DNA of 64,000 nt from assembly GCA_049975425.1 (NCBI GenBank), contig JBNGDI010000007.1, forward strand, positions 1 through 64,000, read 5' to 3'. Positions 55,062 through 64,000 of the stretch are shown here, in pieces. The translations under genes and the position numbers were made by a program. The stretch comes from HyVt-105 sp049975425. GTDB lineage: Bacteria > Bacteroidota > Bacteroidia > Bacteroidales > VadinHA17. The notes under the pieces are model-generated. The model was given only the letters and a program-made list of their open reading frames with translations, was not told the DNA's origin and did not search any database. Position 1 is the first letter of the stretch; every line of letters begins with the position of its first letter.

Positions 55062-55775
55062 TTAGTTACTCGTACTGATGCGCTTGTCCTTCACTGCCCG
55101 GATTAGAGATTCGAAAATAATCCTGCCATCGGTAATACCTAATTCATCATCAGCAGCACGTTCAGGATGCGGCATCATACCGAATACATTTTTCCCTGCA
55201 TTGCATACACCAGCAATGTTTTCTACCGATCCGTTCGGATTAACGGCTTCAGAAATTTCCCCGTTTTTATCACAGTACCTGAACAGAATTTGATGATTCT
55301 GCCGCATGGTTATCAAATCATCATTGGGAGCATAGTAACGACCTTCTTTATGGGCAATGGGAATTTTCAGTGGTTTGTTTTTATCCAGCATGGATGTCAG
55401 GGGGGTGGCATTATTGTCCGGCACAATGTAAATGTTCTTGCATACGAACTTCTGATGGTTATTGTGCAATAGTGCTCCCGGTAATAATCCCGCTTCACAT
55501 AAAATCTGGAACCCGTTGCAGATACCCAGCACAAATCCCCCCCTCTTGGCAAATTCAATGACTTTTTCCATAATGGGAGAGTACCTGGCAATGGCTCCTG
55601 CCCGGAGGTAATCTCCGTAAGAAAAACCACCCGGTAGTATCACGGCATCCGATTTCTTGAGGTCTGCATCCTTATGCCACAGCTCCACCACATCCTGCTC
55701 CATCACCTCATTAAGTACATAGATCACATCATGATCGCAATTTGATCCCGGGAATATGACAACACCAAACCTCAT
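55062..55775 (-). CDS. purQ: Phosphoribosylformylglycinamidine synthase subunit PurQ
   Basis: Encodes 237 residues. FPGSNCDHD at the start, GGFSYGDYLRAGAIA, Cys in LGICNGFQIL and His in MMPHPERA are the class I glutaminase set. It supplies ammonia for the fourth step of purine synthesis. This is the separate small subunit; no purL or purS is in the window. A TATATTTG box (minus strand, 55801-55794) may be its promoter -7 element. Confidence 0.95.
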   Translation of the reverse strand: MRFGVVIFPGSNCDHDVIYVLNEVMEQDVVELWHKDADLKKSDAVILPGGFSYGDYLRAGAIARYSPIMEKVIEFAKRGGFVLGICNGFQILCEAGLLPGALLHNNHQKFVCKNIYIVPDNNATPLTSMLDKNKPLKIPIAHKEGRYYAPNDDLITMRQNHQILFRYCDKNGEISEAVNPNGSVENIAGVCNAGKNVFGMMPHPERAADDELGITDGRIIFESLIRAVKDKRISTSN

Positions 55776-55923
55776 AGCCTAAAATTATCTTTTCAAATAT
55801 AGAAATTATTGGCAAGACAATTTGTCCTGACATACAATTTTAAAAGCCCGGAACAATTTAGTTGACAGCCGGTATTGAAAAGATCCCATATTTTTTGTTA
55901 TTTGGAGTCTAAATCTGGAAATC

Positions 55924-56982
55924 ATGTCAAGAATTCTGAAATTCGCCACCTATTTTGTCCTGTCAGTAATTATTCTTTTCGGTCTTTTTTTGCTGGTTTT
56001 CACTTTAAAAGACTACCAGCCTGCAGAAAGGATCATAATTTATGAATCGGATAATCCGGACACGCTCAGGGCAAATCATTACCTTGCTTTAAGCTGGAAT
56101 ATCGGTTATGCCGGGCTGGACCAGGATATGGATTTTTTCTATGACGGGGGGACCCAGGTTCGTACCTATCGGGAAAAAACAGAACAAAACCTTCGTTTCA
56201 TTGAAAATTTTCTTGTCACCCGCGATTCTGTGGATTTTATTTTCCTGCAGGAAGTTGATATAAATTCACGTCGTACATACCGGTTCAATGAATTCGACAG
56301 CATTGATAATGTACTCGAGCAATATAAGGGCTGGTTTACCCCGAATTATAAAGTGGGATTCGTACCCCTGCCCATCACACAACCCATGGGAAAAGTAAAC
56401 AGCGGTCTTGCTCTCTTTTCCCTCTATGAGCCATCCCTGGTGGAAAGGTTCGATTATCCCGGGAAATATTCCTGGCCCACCCGCATCTTTATGCTTGACA
56501 GGTGCTTTCTGGTAGCACATTTCCCCCTTTCCAGCGGCAAGGAATTGCTGGTGATCAATTCTCACAACTCAGCCTTCGACGACGGCACCCTGAAGGAACA
56601 GGAAATGCAGTACCTAAGAAAATACCTTCAGGAACAACATAAGGCCGGTCATAAAATAGTGGTTGGAGCTGACTGGAATCAGAATCCACCCGGCATCAGT
56701 GCTTCCCATTTTTTATCTCCTCCTGATTTTGACAAGTTTACGCTGAACTCCATCAGCCCTGACTTTTTACCCGACGATTGGATATGGTGCTATGACCCCC
56801 GTATCCCAACCAACAGGGATCTGAGGCATCCCTACAGAGAAGGCGAAACCTATACCACCATTATCGATTTTTTTCTCCTTTCACCGGGCTTGTCTCTTTT
56901 AAAAGTTGAGGCAACAGACATGAAGTTCCGGCATTCAGATCATCAGCCAGTATTGTTATCTTTCGGTTTATCCAAAGATTAA
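55924..56982 (+). CDS. Endonuclease/exonuclease/phosphatase-fold protein, membrane-anchored
   Basis: Encodes 352 residues. An N-terminal membrane helix (about 8-28) precedes the fold. LSWNIGYAGL, FLQEVDINSRR, GADWNQNP and HSDHQPVLL are the conserved motifs of the EEP superfamily (metal and catalytic residues). The activity could be a nuclease or a phosphodiesterase; the anchor suggests periplasmic location. CheR-like gene follows after 20 bp. Confidence 0.85.
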   Translation: MSRILKFATYFVLSVIILFGLFLLVFTLKDYQPAERIIIYESDNPDTLRANHYLALSWNIGYAGLDQDMDFFYDGGTQVRTYREKTEQNLRFIENFLVTRDSVDFIFLQEVDINSRRTYRFNEFDSIDNVLEQYKGWFTPNYKVGFVPLPITQPMGKVNSGLALFSLYEPSLVERFDYPGKYSWPTRIFMLDRCFLVAHFPLSSGKELLVINSHNSAFDDGTLKEQEMQYLRKYLQEQHKAGHKIVVGADWNQNPPGISASHFLSPPDFDKFTLNSISPDFLPDDWIWCYDPRIPTNRDLRHPYREGETYTTIIDFFLLSPGLSLLKVEATDMKFRHSDHQPVLLSFGLSKD

Positions 56983-57002
56983 CTGTTTCTACCAGGGGAA
57001 TC

Positions 57003-57842
57003 ATGGAGTCAGGCAAGCTGGATATTGATGCTTTTGTTTCGGTGATCCAGGAAGGTTCCGAATTCGATCTAAGTAACTATTCTTACAAATCATTGCACAG
57101 AAGGCTGGCAAGAATACTGACCGATCTTGATACAGATATGCCATCCCTGCTCCGGAAAATGAAAAATGATCCCCTCTTCATTGAACGGATGGTTATGGAA
57201 TGTACTATCAGTACAACAGAGCTCTTTCGGGACCCCCAGGTATGGAAATTAATCCGTAAGGATTTTTTAAGACAATTCCATGGGGATGAAGATATAAATA
57301 TCTGGCATGCAGGATGTTCTACGGGGCAGGAGGTGTATTCCATGCTCATGCTGCTGGATGTGGAACATATGCTAAACAGGGGAAATGTTACCGCTACCGA
57401 TCTCAATCCAAACTATCTGAATACTGCCATTCAGGGATGTTATAAATACCGGTACAATTTACAATATCTTGACAATTTTGATACGGTCATGAAAGAAAAT
57501 CCGGACGATCCGGATTTTCTGGAAGACATCGCCTATGATCGGTATATGATCATTGATCCCTCTGATGATACTATCCGGATGAGACAATTCCTCCTGGAGA
57601 AACCCGTCTTTTTACAGCATGACCTGGTAAAAGGAAAAAGAGTGGACTCCGGTCCGTTTGATCTGATACTGTGCAGGAATGTGATTATTTATTTCAATTT
57701 CAATCTGCAAAACAGGGTTCTTCAACTGCTGTACAGTCATTTAAAAAAGGGCGGGCTGCTGGTTCTGGGTCCTCATGAATCCATTCTTGGCAGTTTGTCG
57801 GATAAATTCGAACGTTGCCGGATGGGCTATCTGAAAAAGTAG
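57003..57842 (+). CDS. CheR-like protein methyltransferase
   Basis: Encodes 279 residues. NIWHAGCSTGQEVYSMLML is the SAM motif of CheR; ATDLNPNYL and LCRNVIIYF are also diagnostic. CheR methylates chemoreceptor glutamates, but no cheB, receptors or flagellar genes are in view, so the target may be another signalling protein. It lies between a phosphodiesterase-like gene and the TerB/ABC fusion. Confidence 0.88.
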   Translation: MESGKLDIDAFVSVIQEGSEFDLSNYSYKSLHRRLARILTDLDTDMPSLLRKMKNDPLFIERMVMECTISTTELFRDPQVWKLIRKDFLRQFHGDEDINIWHAGCSTGQEVYSMLMLLDVEHMLNRGNVTATDLNPNYLNTAIQGCYKYRYNLQYLDNFDTVMKENPDDPDFLEDIAYDRYMIIDPSDDTIRMRQFLLEKPVFLQHDLVKGKRVDSGPFDLILCRNVIIYFNFNLQNRVLQLLYSHLKKGGLLVLGPHESILGSLSDKFERCRMGYLKK

Positions 57843-57947
57843 GTAAATGCTGTCCCCGAGTAAATGATTCATTGGATGCCAGGGTATGCAATCAATCAAT
57901 AATATTTTTCTATTTTTATTGTCAATGATAAATGAATACAGGCACAT

Positions 57948-60900
57948 ATGAGTGAAGAAATCCTGAAAGCCCTGATGCAGTTGTTTGCTCTGATCGTGAA
58001 ACAGGATGGTGGCGTTGAACAGAGTGAAAGAAATTATGTTCTTGGATTTCTTACCAGTCAGCTCAATGATGAAGATGCCAGTGATTATATCCGGTTATTT
58101 GATGAATATGCCGGAATTGGTGACGGCCGCATCCCATCGAAGGAAAACATCCCAACCACAGTAAAGGATTCTGTAAGGATCCTGAGCATTTGTAAAAAAA
58201 TCAACCGTACCCTTACCCAGGAGCAGAAAGTGGTGGTTCTGGTAAGACTGTATGAACTGGTCAACACCGATAAGAAGTTCACCGAGCAGCGAATGAATAT
58301 CATCAATACTGTGGCAGAGGTTTTCAGATTCACCAGGGAAGAGTTCACGGACATTGAACATTTTGTGAAGGAAGGGCAGCTTGAGCAGGTCGCATCGGAA
58401 AATATCATGCTGATATCAGGAAAAGATATGGATTGCCCACGTTGCAGGCATATTCGCGTTGAGTCGCTTCCCGGAACCCTTGCTGTGCTCCGGATATCCA
58501 GTGTTGACCTGTATTTCCTGAAAGTTTTTCCCGGCCACGAAGTATCGTTGAACGGTCTGCCTGTCACTCCAAACCGCATTTATCTCCTGGCCCATGGAAG
58601 CGTTATTCGCATGCCGATGGGCAAACCGGTATATTACAGCGATATTGTTGCACATTTCTACTCCGATGTATCACGGGAGAAGATATCCTTTCAGGTAAAT
58701 AATCTGACCCACGTTTTCCAATCTGGAGAAACTGCCCTTCATCAGATATCTTTTGCTGAAGAAGAAGGGAAGCTCATTGGGATCATGGGCGCCAGCGGGA
58801 CCGGAAAAACCACTCTGCTGAACATAATGGCAGGAATGGAAATCCCTACTTCCGGAGAGGTCAGGATCAATCAGATAAATCTCCACCGTGAAAAAGATAA
58901 AGTTCAGGGTATCCTGGGGTATATTCCTCAGGACGATCTGCTGATTGAGGACCTTACCGTTTTTGAAAACCTGTATTATAGCGCCCGGCTGTGTTTCAGC
59001 AACTTGTCTGAAAAAGAAATCACCCGCCGGGTATTCCAAACGCTTCATAACCTGGGATTATATGAGAAAAAAGACCTCAGGGTAGGATCACCCATGAACA
59101 AGGTGATTAGCGGAGGGCAGAGAAAACGATTGAATATTGCACTGGAACTGATCAGAGAACCTCTCATTCTGTTTGTTGATGAACCCACGTCCGGATTGTC
59201 ATCAAGAGATTCCGAAAATGTCATGGACCTGCTTCGTGAACTTTCCCTGAAGGGAAAACTAATCTTCGTAGTAATCCATCAGCCTTCCTCTGAATTGTTT
59301 AAAATGTTCGACAATGTTCTGGTTCTGGACCAGGGCGGTTACATGGCATATTACGGCAATCCTGTGGAGGCGGTAATATATTTTAAAACGCAGGATGCTC
59401 AGATTAACAGGGATATTGGCGAGTGTCCTGTATGCGGAAATGTGAATCCCGAGCTAATATTCACCATCATGGAATCACAGGTGGTGGATGAGTTTGGACG
59501 ATATAAAGACAAACGCAGAGTAACCCCGGAAAAATGGGAAAAACGTTTCAGGGAACATCACAGCCCACAGCCTGTTGAAGAAGTGGTTAAAATTCCCGCC
59601 TCACGTACCAGCCTGCCCGGAAGACTAAAACAATTTTTTATTTATCTGATCAGGGATGTGAAATCGAAAATTGCCAATCGGCAGTATGTTGTCCTCACCC
59701 TGCTGGAAGCTCCGGTGCTTGCCCTTATACTTTCATATATAACCAGATATATTGCCGATCCGAATTCACAGGAATATATTTTCCGGGAAAATGAGAATAT
59801 TCCCATCTATATTTTCATGAGCCTGATTGTTGCTCTGTTTCTCGGACTTACACTCAGCGCGGAAGAAATTTTCAGGGACAGAAAACTGCTGAAACGTGAA
59901 TCCTTTCTGAATCTCAGCCGTTTAAGTTACCTGATGAGCAAAATTGTACTCCTTTTCAGTCTTTCAGCCATTCAAGCCCTTGTGTTTGTTCTTATCGGCA
60001 ACAGTATACTGGGTATCCGCGACATGTATTTTGAATACTGGATGGCCTTTTTTACCACAGCAGCCTTTGCCAATATGCTGGGTTTAAATATTTCCGCCTC
60101 CTTTAATTCGGCTATCACCATTTACATCATTATTCCGTTGCTGATCATTCCCATGATGGTGCTAAGCGGCGCCATGTTCAGTTTCGACAAACTGAACAGG
60201 AATATATCCGGCGTCGGGGAGGTCCCTGTAATCGCAGAATTGATGGCAACGAAATGGAGCTATGAGGCCCTCATGGTTCACCAGTTTACCGGTAATAAGT
60301 ATGAGCGTCTGCTGTACGATGTGGAAAAGGATGAAAGCAATACGTATTTCAAATCTGTGGAATATATCCCCTTTTTACAGCAAATACTCAATAAAACGAT
60401 AACGGCAATGAATCAACCGGAATTGCGTGAAGAATACACCCGGTATTTGCTGTTACTTAAAAATGAAACCGAATCGGAGCTTGAAATTAACCCTGATATC
60501 CCCTTTGCCTCGGCCGGACAGTTACACCCTGATTCCTTCCGGATAGAAACTGCCATTCTGACCAGAGAATACCTGAACAATCTGAAGGAACATTATGCCA
60601 ACCTGAGCCGGCAGGCAAGTTTCCGCAAGGAAAAACTCATGGAATATTACGACCGGCAGGATCCGGACCTTTTCCGTGAATTGCGTAAAAACTATCACAA
60701 TGAAAGTGTTGCGGATATCGTACGAAATGTATATGAACGCCATCCAGTCCTGGTTTACAAGAACCGGGTGGTCAGGCAGTATGAACCGGTCTTTTTTGAT
60801 CCTGAACCTTCAGGTTACCTGGATTTCAGGTCGCATTTCTATGCTCCCAGAAAATTCTTTATGGGGAAATACCGTAATACTTTTCACTTCAATATGGGGA

Positions 60901-61040
60901 TTATCTGGATAATGAGCCTGATTTGTTATATAACCCTGTATTTTGAGAGCCTGAAAAAAACAATTCAGTTCTTCGAATCTATCGGAACAAAAAAATTTAA
61001 TCCGCTGGTATCTTTGGGTAAAATCAAAATATTTCATTAA
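57948..61040 (+). CDS. TerB-like/FHA-like/ABC-2 transporter fusion
   Basis: Encodes 1030 residues. Residues about 1-145 resemble a TerB-like helical domain; about 155-250 resemble an FHA-like region with CPRC at 163-166. The ABC ATPase spans about 250-480: Walker A GASGTGKT (281-288), signature ISGGQRKR, Walker B LILFVDEP. A CPVC pair follows near 490. The ABC-2 membrane part has at least five helices, between about 575 and 760, and a last pair near the C-terminus. The order ATPase-permease is as in the ABCG/White group. The substrate is unknown. The lipoprotein gene follows by 35 bp. Confidence 0.8.
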   Translation: MSEEILKALMQLFALIVKQDGGVEQSERNYVLGFLTSQLNDEDASDYIRLFDEYAGIGDGRIPSKENIPTTVKDSVRILSICKKINRTLTQEQKVVVLVRLYELVNTDKKFTEQRMNIINTVAEVFRFTREEFTDIEHFVKEGQLEQVASENIMLISGKDMDCPRCRHIRVESLPGTLAVLRISSVDLYFLKVFPGHEVSLNGLPVTPNRIYLLAHGSVIRMPMGKPVYYSDIVAHFYSDVSREKISFQVNNLTHVFQSGETALHQISFAEEEGKLIGIMGASGTGKTTLLNIMAGMEIPTSGEVRINQINLHREKDKVQGILGYIPQDDLLIEDLTVFENLYYSARLCFSNLSEKEITRRVFQTLHNLGLYEKKDLRVGSPMNKVISGGQRKRLNIALELIREPLILFVDEPTSGLSSRDSENVMDLLRELSLKGKLIFVVIHQPSSELFKMFDNVLVLDQGGYMAYYGNPVEAVIYFKTQDAQINRDIGECPVCGNVNPELIFTIMESQVVDEFGRYKDKRRVTPEKWEKRFREHHSPQPVEEVVKIPASRTSLPGRLKQFFIYLIRDVKSKIANRQYVVLTLLEAPVLALILSYITRYIADPNSQEYIFRENENIPIYIFMSLIVALFLGLTLSAEEIFRDRKLLKRESFLNLSRLSYLMSKIVLLFSLSAIQALVFVLIGNSILGIRDMYFEYWMAFFTTAAFANMLGLNISASFNSAITIYIIIPLLIIPMMVLSGAMFSFDKLNRNISGVGEVPVIAELMATKWSYEALMVHQFTGNKYERLLYDVEKDESNTYFKSVEYIPFLQQILNKTITAMNQPELREEYTRYLLLLKNETESELEINPDIPFASAGQLHPDSFRIETAILTREYLNNLKEHYANLSRQASFRKEKLMEYYDRQDPDLFRELRKNYHNESVADIVRNVYERHPVLVYKNRVVRQYEPVFFDPEPSGYLDFRSHFYAPRKFFMGKYRNTFHFNMGIIWIMSLICYITLYFESLKKTIQFFESIGTKKFNPLVSLGKIKIFH

Positions 61041-61075
61041 TTTGTTGATTGCCAAAAAAAACTAAACCACCTGAA

Positions 61076-61981
61076 ATGTCACATAGCTGGTTTTATGGAA
61101 TAGTAATGGTATGCTTGCTGTTTTCCTGCAGGAACAGAAGTTCAACCGATGTGGATAATGAATTCTATTTTACCGACACATTTGAAGTAGCAGACTCTTT
61201 CGGGATCCATCAGGAAGTCATGGAAGACATCATCGAAAACCTGGCTTCCCCTGTTGAAATAGCCGGATTACTGGACAAAATCAACGCCCCCTTCTCAAAT
61301 ACCTACCTTGCTTCAACTGATTATCTGGATGATTACAACACAACCTTTAAGAAAGCTGTTGCTCTGGGAGTTTTTGGTGCTGACCTGGGCTATCTGAATA
61401 TGTACAATATCAATAATACCGTACTGGATTATCTTTCTGCCGTAAAATCTCTGGCCGATGATCTGAAAGTTGGGCAGTTTTTTGATTTCAACACTTTGAA
61501 AAGACTGGCTACCAACAGTGAGAATCTTGATTCACTCATGTTTTTGTCTGTCAGAAGCTTTAACCAGATGGACCAGTATCTCAGAGAAAACAAACGCGGG
61601 CATCTCAGCTCATTGATCATGGGAGGTCTTTGGATTGAGGGCATGCACCTCGCTACCCAGGTGGCCAAAACATCTCCCCATCCCGATCTGTATAACCGCA
61701 TTGGCGAGCAGAAAATTGTTATCCCTGATCTTTTAGCTTTGCTGGGAAGGTACCGGGTAGATCCGAAATTTGAGAAGCTCTTTGCCGATCTGGAAAATGT
61801 AAAAAATTCCTTCGATAAAGTAAACATTTCCTATGAAGTGGGAGAACCCGAGATGATTGAAAAAGAAGGAAAGTTGATTTTTATTCAAAACGAAACAAGT
61901 CTTGTAGAAATGCCGGACTCTTTGTTGCAGGAGATTACCCTGAAAATTGAAGACCTTAGAAACCAATTAATCGGGATTTAA
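61076..61981 (+). CDS. Hypothetical lipoprotein
   Basis: Encodes 301 residues from the ATG at 61076, giving a lipoprotein signal (MSHSWFYGIVMVCLLFSC). The longer frame has no ATG. It is helical and acidic (EVMEDIIENL, LADDLKVGQFFDF). I recognise no domain. It lies 35 bp after the ABC fusion gene and 1 bp before the next gene, so it is probably part of that transcript. Confidence 0.7.
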   Translation: MSHSWFYGIVMVCLLFSCRNRSSTDVDNEFYFTDTFEVADSFGIHQEVMEDIIENLASPVEIAGLLDKINAPFSNTYLASTDYLDDYNTTFKKAVALGVFGADLGYLNMYNINNTVLDYLSAVKSLADDLKVGQFFDFNTLKRLATNSENLDSLMFLSVRSFNQMDQYLRENKRGHLSSLIMGGLWIEGMHLATQVAKTSPHPDLYNRIGEQKIVIPDLLALLGRYRVDPKFEKLFADLENVKNSFDKVNISYEVGEPEMIEKEGKLIFIQNETSLVEMPDSLLQEITLKIEDLRNQLIGI

Positions 61982-61982
61982 C

Positions 61983-62414
61983 ATGAGACCCGTTCTAATG
62001 TTCATATCATTCCTTCTTCTCCCTCTGACAATCATCGGACAGACTGATCAGAATGACCTGTTTCAGTCCTGCCGGCAACAGGCAGGTGAAGATGCAGTGT
62101 ATTTGAAGGATTTTGTGGTTAAATTCCCGGCTGCCAGAGATGGCCAGGATATTCCCGTTTCGAAAAATTCGGTCATCCTTTCAAAAAACATTGTGTACCG
62201 ATTTACGATCTGTTCTTCCGATCATCTTGAAGGAGAAGCCATATTGCAATTATGGGATGACCGGCGCATGCTGGTTACAAACCATGTTTCAGGAAAGGTC
62301 TATTCTTCCATAGATTTTCACTGCCAGAAAACCGGAAGATATCATGTTCTGATATCATTCAAAGAAGGGAAAGCGGGTGAGGCTGTTTCCATCATGAGTT
62401 ATATAAGAGATTAA
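61983..62414 (+). CDS. Small secreted hypothetical protein
   Basis: Encodes 143 residues with a signal peptide (MFISFLLLPLTIIGQ). The mature part looks like a compact beta domain (YRFTICSSDHLEGEAILQLW, split here). It starts 1 bp after the stop of the lipoprotein gene. No family was recognised. It ends the + strand run that starts at 55924. Confidence 0.65.
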   Translation: MRPVLMFISFLLLPLTIIGQTDQNDLFQSCRQQAGEDAVYLKDFVVKFPAARDGQDIPVSKNSVILSKNIVYRFTICSSDHLEGEAILQLWDDRRMLVTNHVSGKVYSSIDFHCQKTGRYHVLISFKEGKAGEAVSIMSYIRD

Positions 62415-62466
62415 CACATCTTCCTGTCAGAAAAAAACAATTCGGCAAGGCCCATCTGCCCGATTT

Positions 62467-63456
62467 TTACAATACATAGGCTGATATTTGTAAATATCCC
62501 AGGGCCAATAAATAACCCCATAATAATATCTCATACTTCCATGCCGGTTGCCTGACGATGAAATAGGATGAAAAAAGGTAGGAAACGGAAAGGGCAACAA
62601 TCACCAGCATTTCGACTGAAGCTGCAGGGATCAGAAAATAACCTGCCAGGGAAATCACAAAAGTCCAGAAAATAATGACCAGATATAACCTTGAGCTCAC
62701 TTTTCTTGTGTTAAACCGGGCAATCATGTAAAAGGAGCTCACCAGTATCAAAAGAGCAAGATATCCAAAAAAAACAAAATGGGCCGTAGTGAAATCTTCC
62801 CATTCTATCAATTCCGTAATTCCTTTAACAAACTTTCCCGGCAGGAGTTCCCACTCTCCAGTCACAATGAAATTAATTCCAACATAAAAATAATATGGCA
62901 GAAATATTCCAATCAGGGGTGTAAGCCATTCCCTCCAGTTAAATGTTCTCAGTACAAACTGGGCAATGTAGATAAGCAGGAAAAATATGATCAAGGGAGG
63001 ATAAAACAGGCTGCCCAGACCGATTAAAATGGCTGCCTGGAAAAAATGAAAGCTGGTCCCATTGTACCTGTATGTCTGAAACAGAAGTTTAAGGGCAAAA
63101 AACAGAAAAAAACCGGCTAAGATTACCGGGTGAAACACCTGTGTTCCAGGAAGGGCAGCAGAAAGGGTTACAACAAATAAAGCGGGGAAATAAGTTCGTT
63201 CAGGGATAAAATTGAAACGCGTATTCAAATGCACAGCCAGAAAAGCATAGGTGACAGTCAGGGTAATCATGATCAATTTCCCGGGAACCTGGTCAGCCCA
63301 GTCGGCTAACATCCAGTCCGACAGAGGTCCGGCAACAGGAACCCATCCGAATCTTTCAGCCTGATAAAAAAACCCTGGCAACCAGATCAACAGGGCAACC
63401 AGAACAATAAAAAATATCACCCCCGGCCGGTAACTTCTTAAAAACCTGACCATCAT
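62467..63456 (-). CDS. DUF6427-like integral membrane protein
   Basis: Encodes 329 residues with about nine membrane helices. PGVIFFIVLVALLIWLPGFF and FNFIPERTYFPALFVV resemble a Bacteroidetes membrane family (DUF6427) often found near purD. Function unknown. It follows purD by 6 bp on the minus strand and is probably co-transcribed with it. Confidence 0.65.
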   Translation of the reverse strand: MMVRFLRSYRPGVIFFIVLVALLIWLPGFFYQAERFGWVPVAGPLSDWMLADWADQVPGKLIMITLTVTYAFLAVHLNTRFNFIPERTYFPALFVVTLSAALPGTQVFHPVILAGFFLFFALKLLFQTYRYNGTSFHFFQAAILIGLGSLFYPPLIIFFLLIYIAQFVLRTFNWREWLTPLIGIFLPYYFYVGINFIVTGEWELLPGKFVKGITELIEWEDFTTAHFVFFGYLALLILVSSFYMIARFNTRKVSSRLYLVIIFWTFVISLAGYFLIPAASVEMLVIVALSVSYLFSSYFIVRQPAWKYEILLWGYLLALGYLQISAYVL

Positions 63457-63462
63457 AGAAAA

Positions 63463-64000
63463 TTATGAATGATACCGTTTCAGATCAAATCCAATGTCTT
63501 TTCGGAAATATTTTTTCTCAAAATGTATTTTTTCAATATTCCGGTAGCTCAATTTAAGAGATGAATCCATATTTTCTGCCAGAGCAGTAACAGCAAGTAC
63601 CCGACCACCGGAGGTAACCAGTTCTTTCCCATCACGGCGTGTACCGGCATGAAAAATGAAACAATCTGTGGTATTCTCAAGACCTCTGATGATCTTTCCT
63701 TTTTCATAATTACCGGGGTATCCGCCTGAGGCCAGAACGACAGTACTGGCTGTTTCCGGGACAACCTCGATTTTATGTTCTCTCAACTTACCTTCTCCCG
63801 CTGCAACAAGCAGTTCCAGCAAATCACTTTTAATCCTTGGAATTATCGCCTGTGCCTCAGGATCTCCCAGTCTTACATTGAATTCAACCACATAAGGATC
63901 CCCTTCCCTGTTCATCAGGCCAACATATAAAAAACCAGTATACGGTATATGCTCTTTTCGTAATCCTGTGATTGTTGGGATCACAATTCTTTTTTCCACC
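63463..64000 (-). CDS. purD: Phosphoribosylamine-glycine ligase (3' part, cut by window edge)
   Basis: The C-terminal 178 residues of PurD. PYTGFLYVGLM, EFNVRLGDPEAQ and ASGGYPGNYEKG are diagnostic. The N-terminal ATP-grasp part lies outside the window. It makes GAR in purine synthesis. The DUF6427-like gene follows after 6 bp. Confidence 0.95.
   Translation of the reverse strand, partial: VEKRIVIPTITGLRKEHIPYTGFLYVGLMNREGDPYVVEFNVRLGDPEAQAIIPRIKSDLLELLVAAGEGKLREHKIEVVPETASTVVLASGGYPGNYEKGKIIRGLENTTDCFIFHAGTRRDGKELVTSGGRVLAVTALAENMDSSLKLSYRNIEKIHFEKKYFRKDIGFDLKRYHS

Noticed and set aside
62441..62468. Terminator between convergent genes
   Set aside because: TCGGCA/TGCCCGA followed by T5 gives only a weak, bulged stem; not firm enough to list.
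1..64000. CRISPR array, prophage, rRNA operon or SusC/SusD pair
   Set aside because: No regularly spaced short repeats, phage structural genes, rRNA sequence or Sus pairs were seen anywhere in the window.

Overview
The window looks like the chromosome of a member of the Bacteroidetes, probably order Bacteroidales or a close relative. The pointers are lineage-typical gene families (long NagB fused to a PIG-L domain, GNAT-nitrilase fusion, T9SS-style lamin-tail protein, DUF6427 membrane protein, DUF4139 protein), many signal peptides and lipoboxes, scarce Shine-Dalgarno sequences, and promoters of the TTG...TAnnTTTG type, clear upstream of tonB and tRNA-Glu. No species can be named from sequence alone.

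Layout. (1) 1-8185 is accessory DNA: an IS21-type end with a truncated istA, then single + strand genes (Fic, S41 peptidase-like, membrane alpha/beta hydrolase, CubicO serine hydrolase) separated by long imperfect palindromes and two decayed toxin-antitoxin modules. The arrangement resembles a cassette array, but no integrase is present here. (2) 8186-16811 holds secreted carbohydrate enzymes: a CBM9-like/esterase protein, a VOC protein, and an amino-sugar block of GH20 hexosaminidase, NagB::PIG-L fusion and NagX-like membrane acyltransferase. (3) 16987-31467 is mixed housekeeping: methyltransferase plus SMR exporter, patatin, GNAT-nitrilase, GroES-like protein, tRNA methyltransferase, HAD, metallophosphoesterase, PHP phosphatase, D-2-hydroxyacid dehydrogenase, PhzF, DoxX, tRNA-Glu, rpsT, radC, folK. 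(4) 31612-43475 is core: sppA, lpxK, punA, an MFS exporter, a large lamin-tail protein, asd, hflX, a lipoprotein and tonB. (5) 43602-44252 carries an intact tRNA-Ala(GGC) and a broken second copy whose D-loop is split by a 91-bp double-hairpin insert. (6) 44559-55775 has an NSS transporter, two adjacent disrupted secreted-protein genes, an S9 peptidase, a DUF4139 protein, an M1 peptidase and purQ. (7) 55924-62414 is a + strand run: nuclease/phosphatase, CheR-like methyltransferase, TerB-like/ABC transporter fusion, lipoprotein, small secreted protein. (8) The end carries a DUF6427-type membrane protein and the 3' part of purD, cut by the window edge.

How genes fit together. The GH20, NagB::PIG-L and NagX genes suggest release and processing of N-acetylglucosamine. 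The peptidases (S9, M1, S41, SppA), TonB and envelope lipoproteins fit a Gram-negative that degrades polymers. lpxK serves lipid A, folK folate, asd amino acids and cell wall, and purQ/purD purines. The most unusual observations are the interrupted tRNA-Ala copy, the cassette-like accessory array, the palindromic operators in front of fic, and the two adjacent broken secreted-protein genes.
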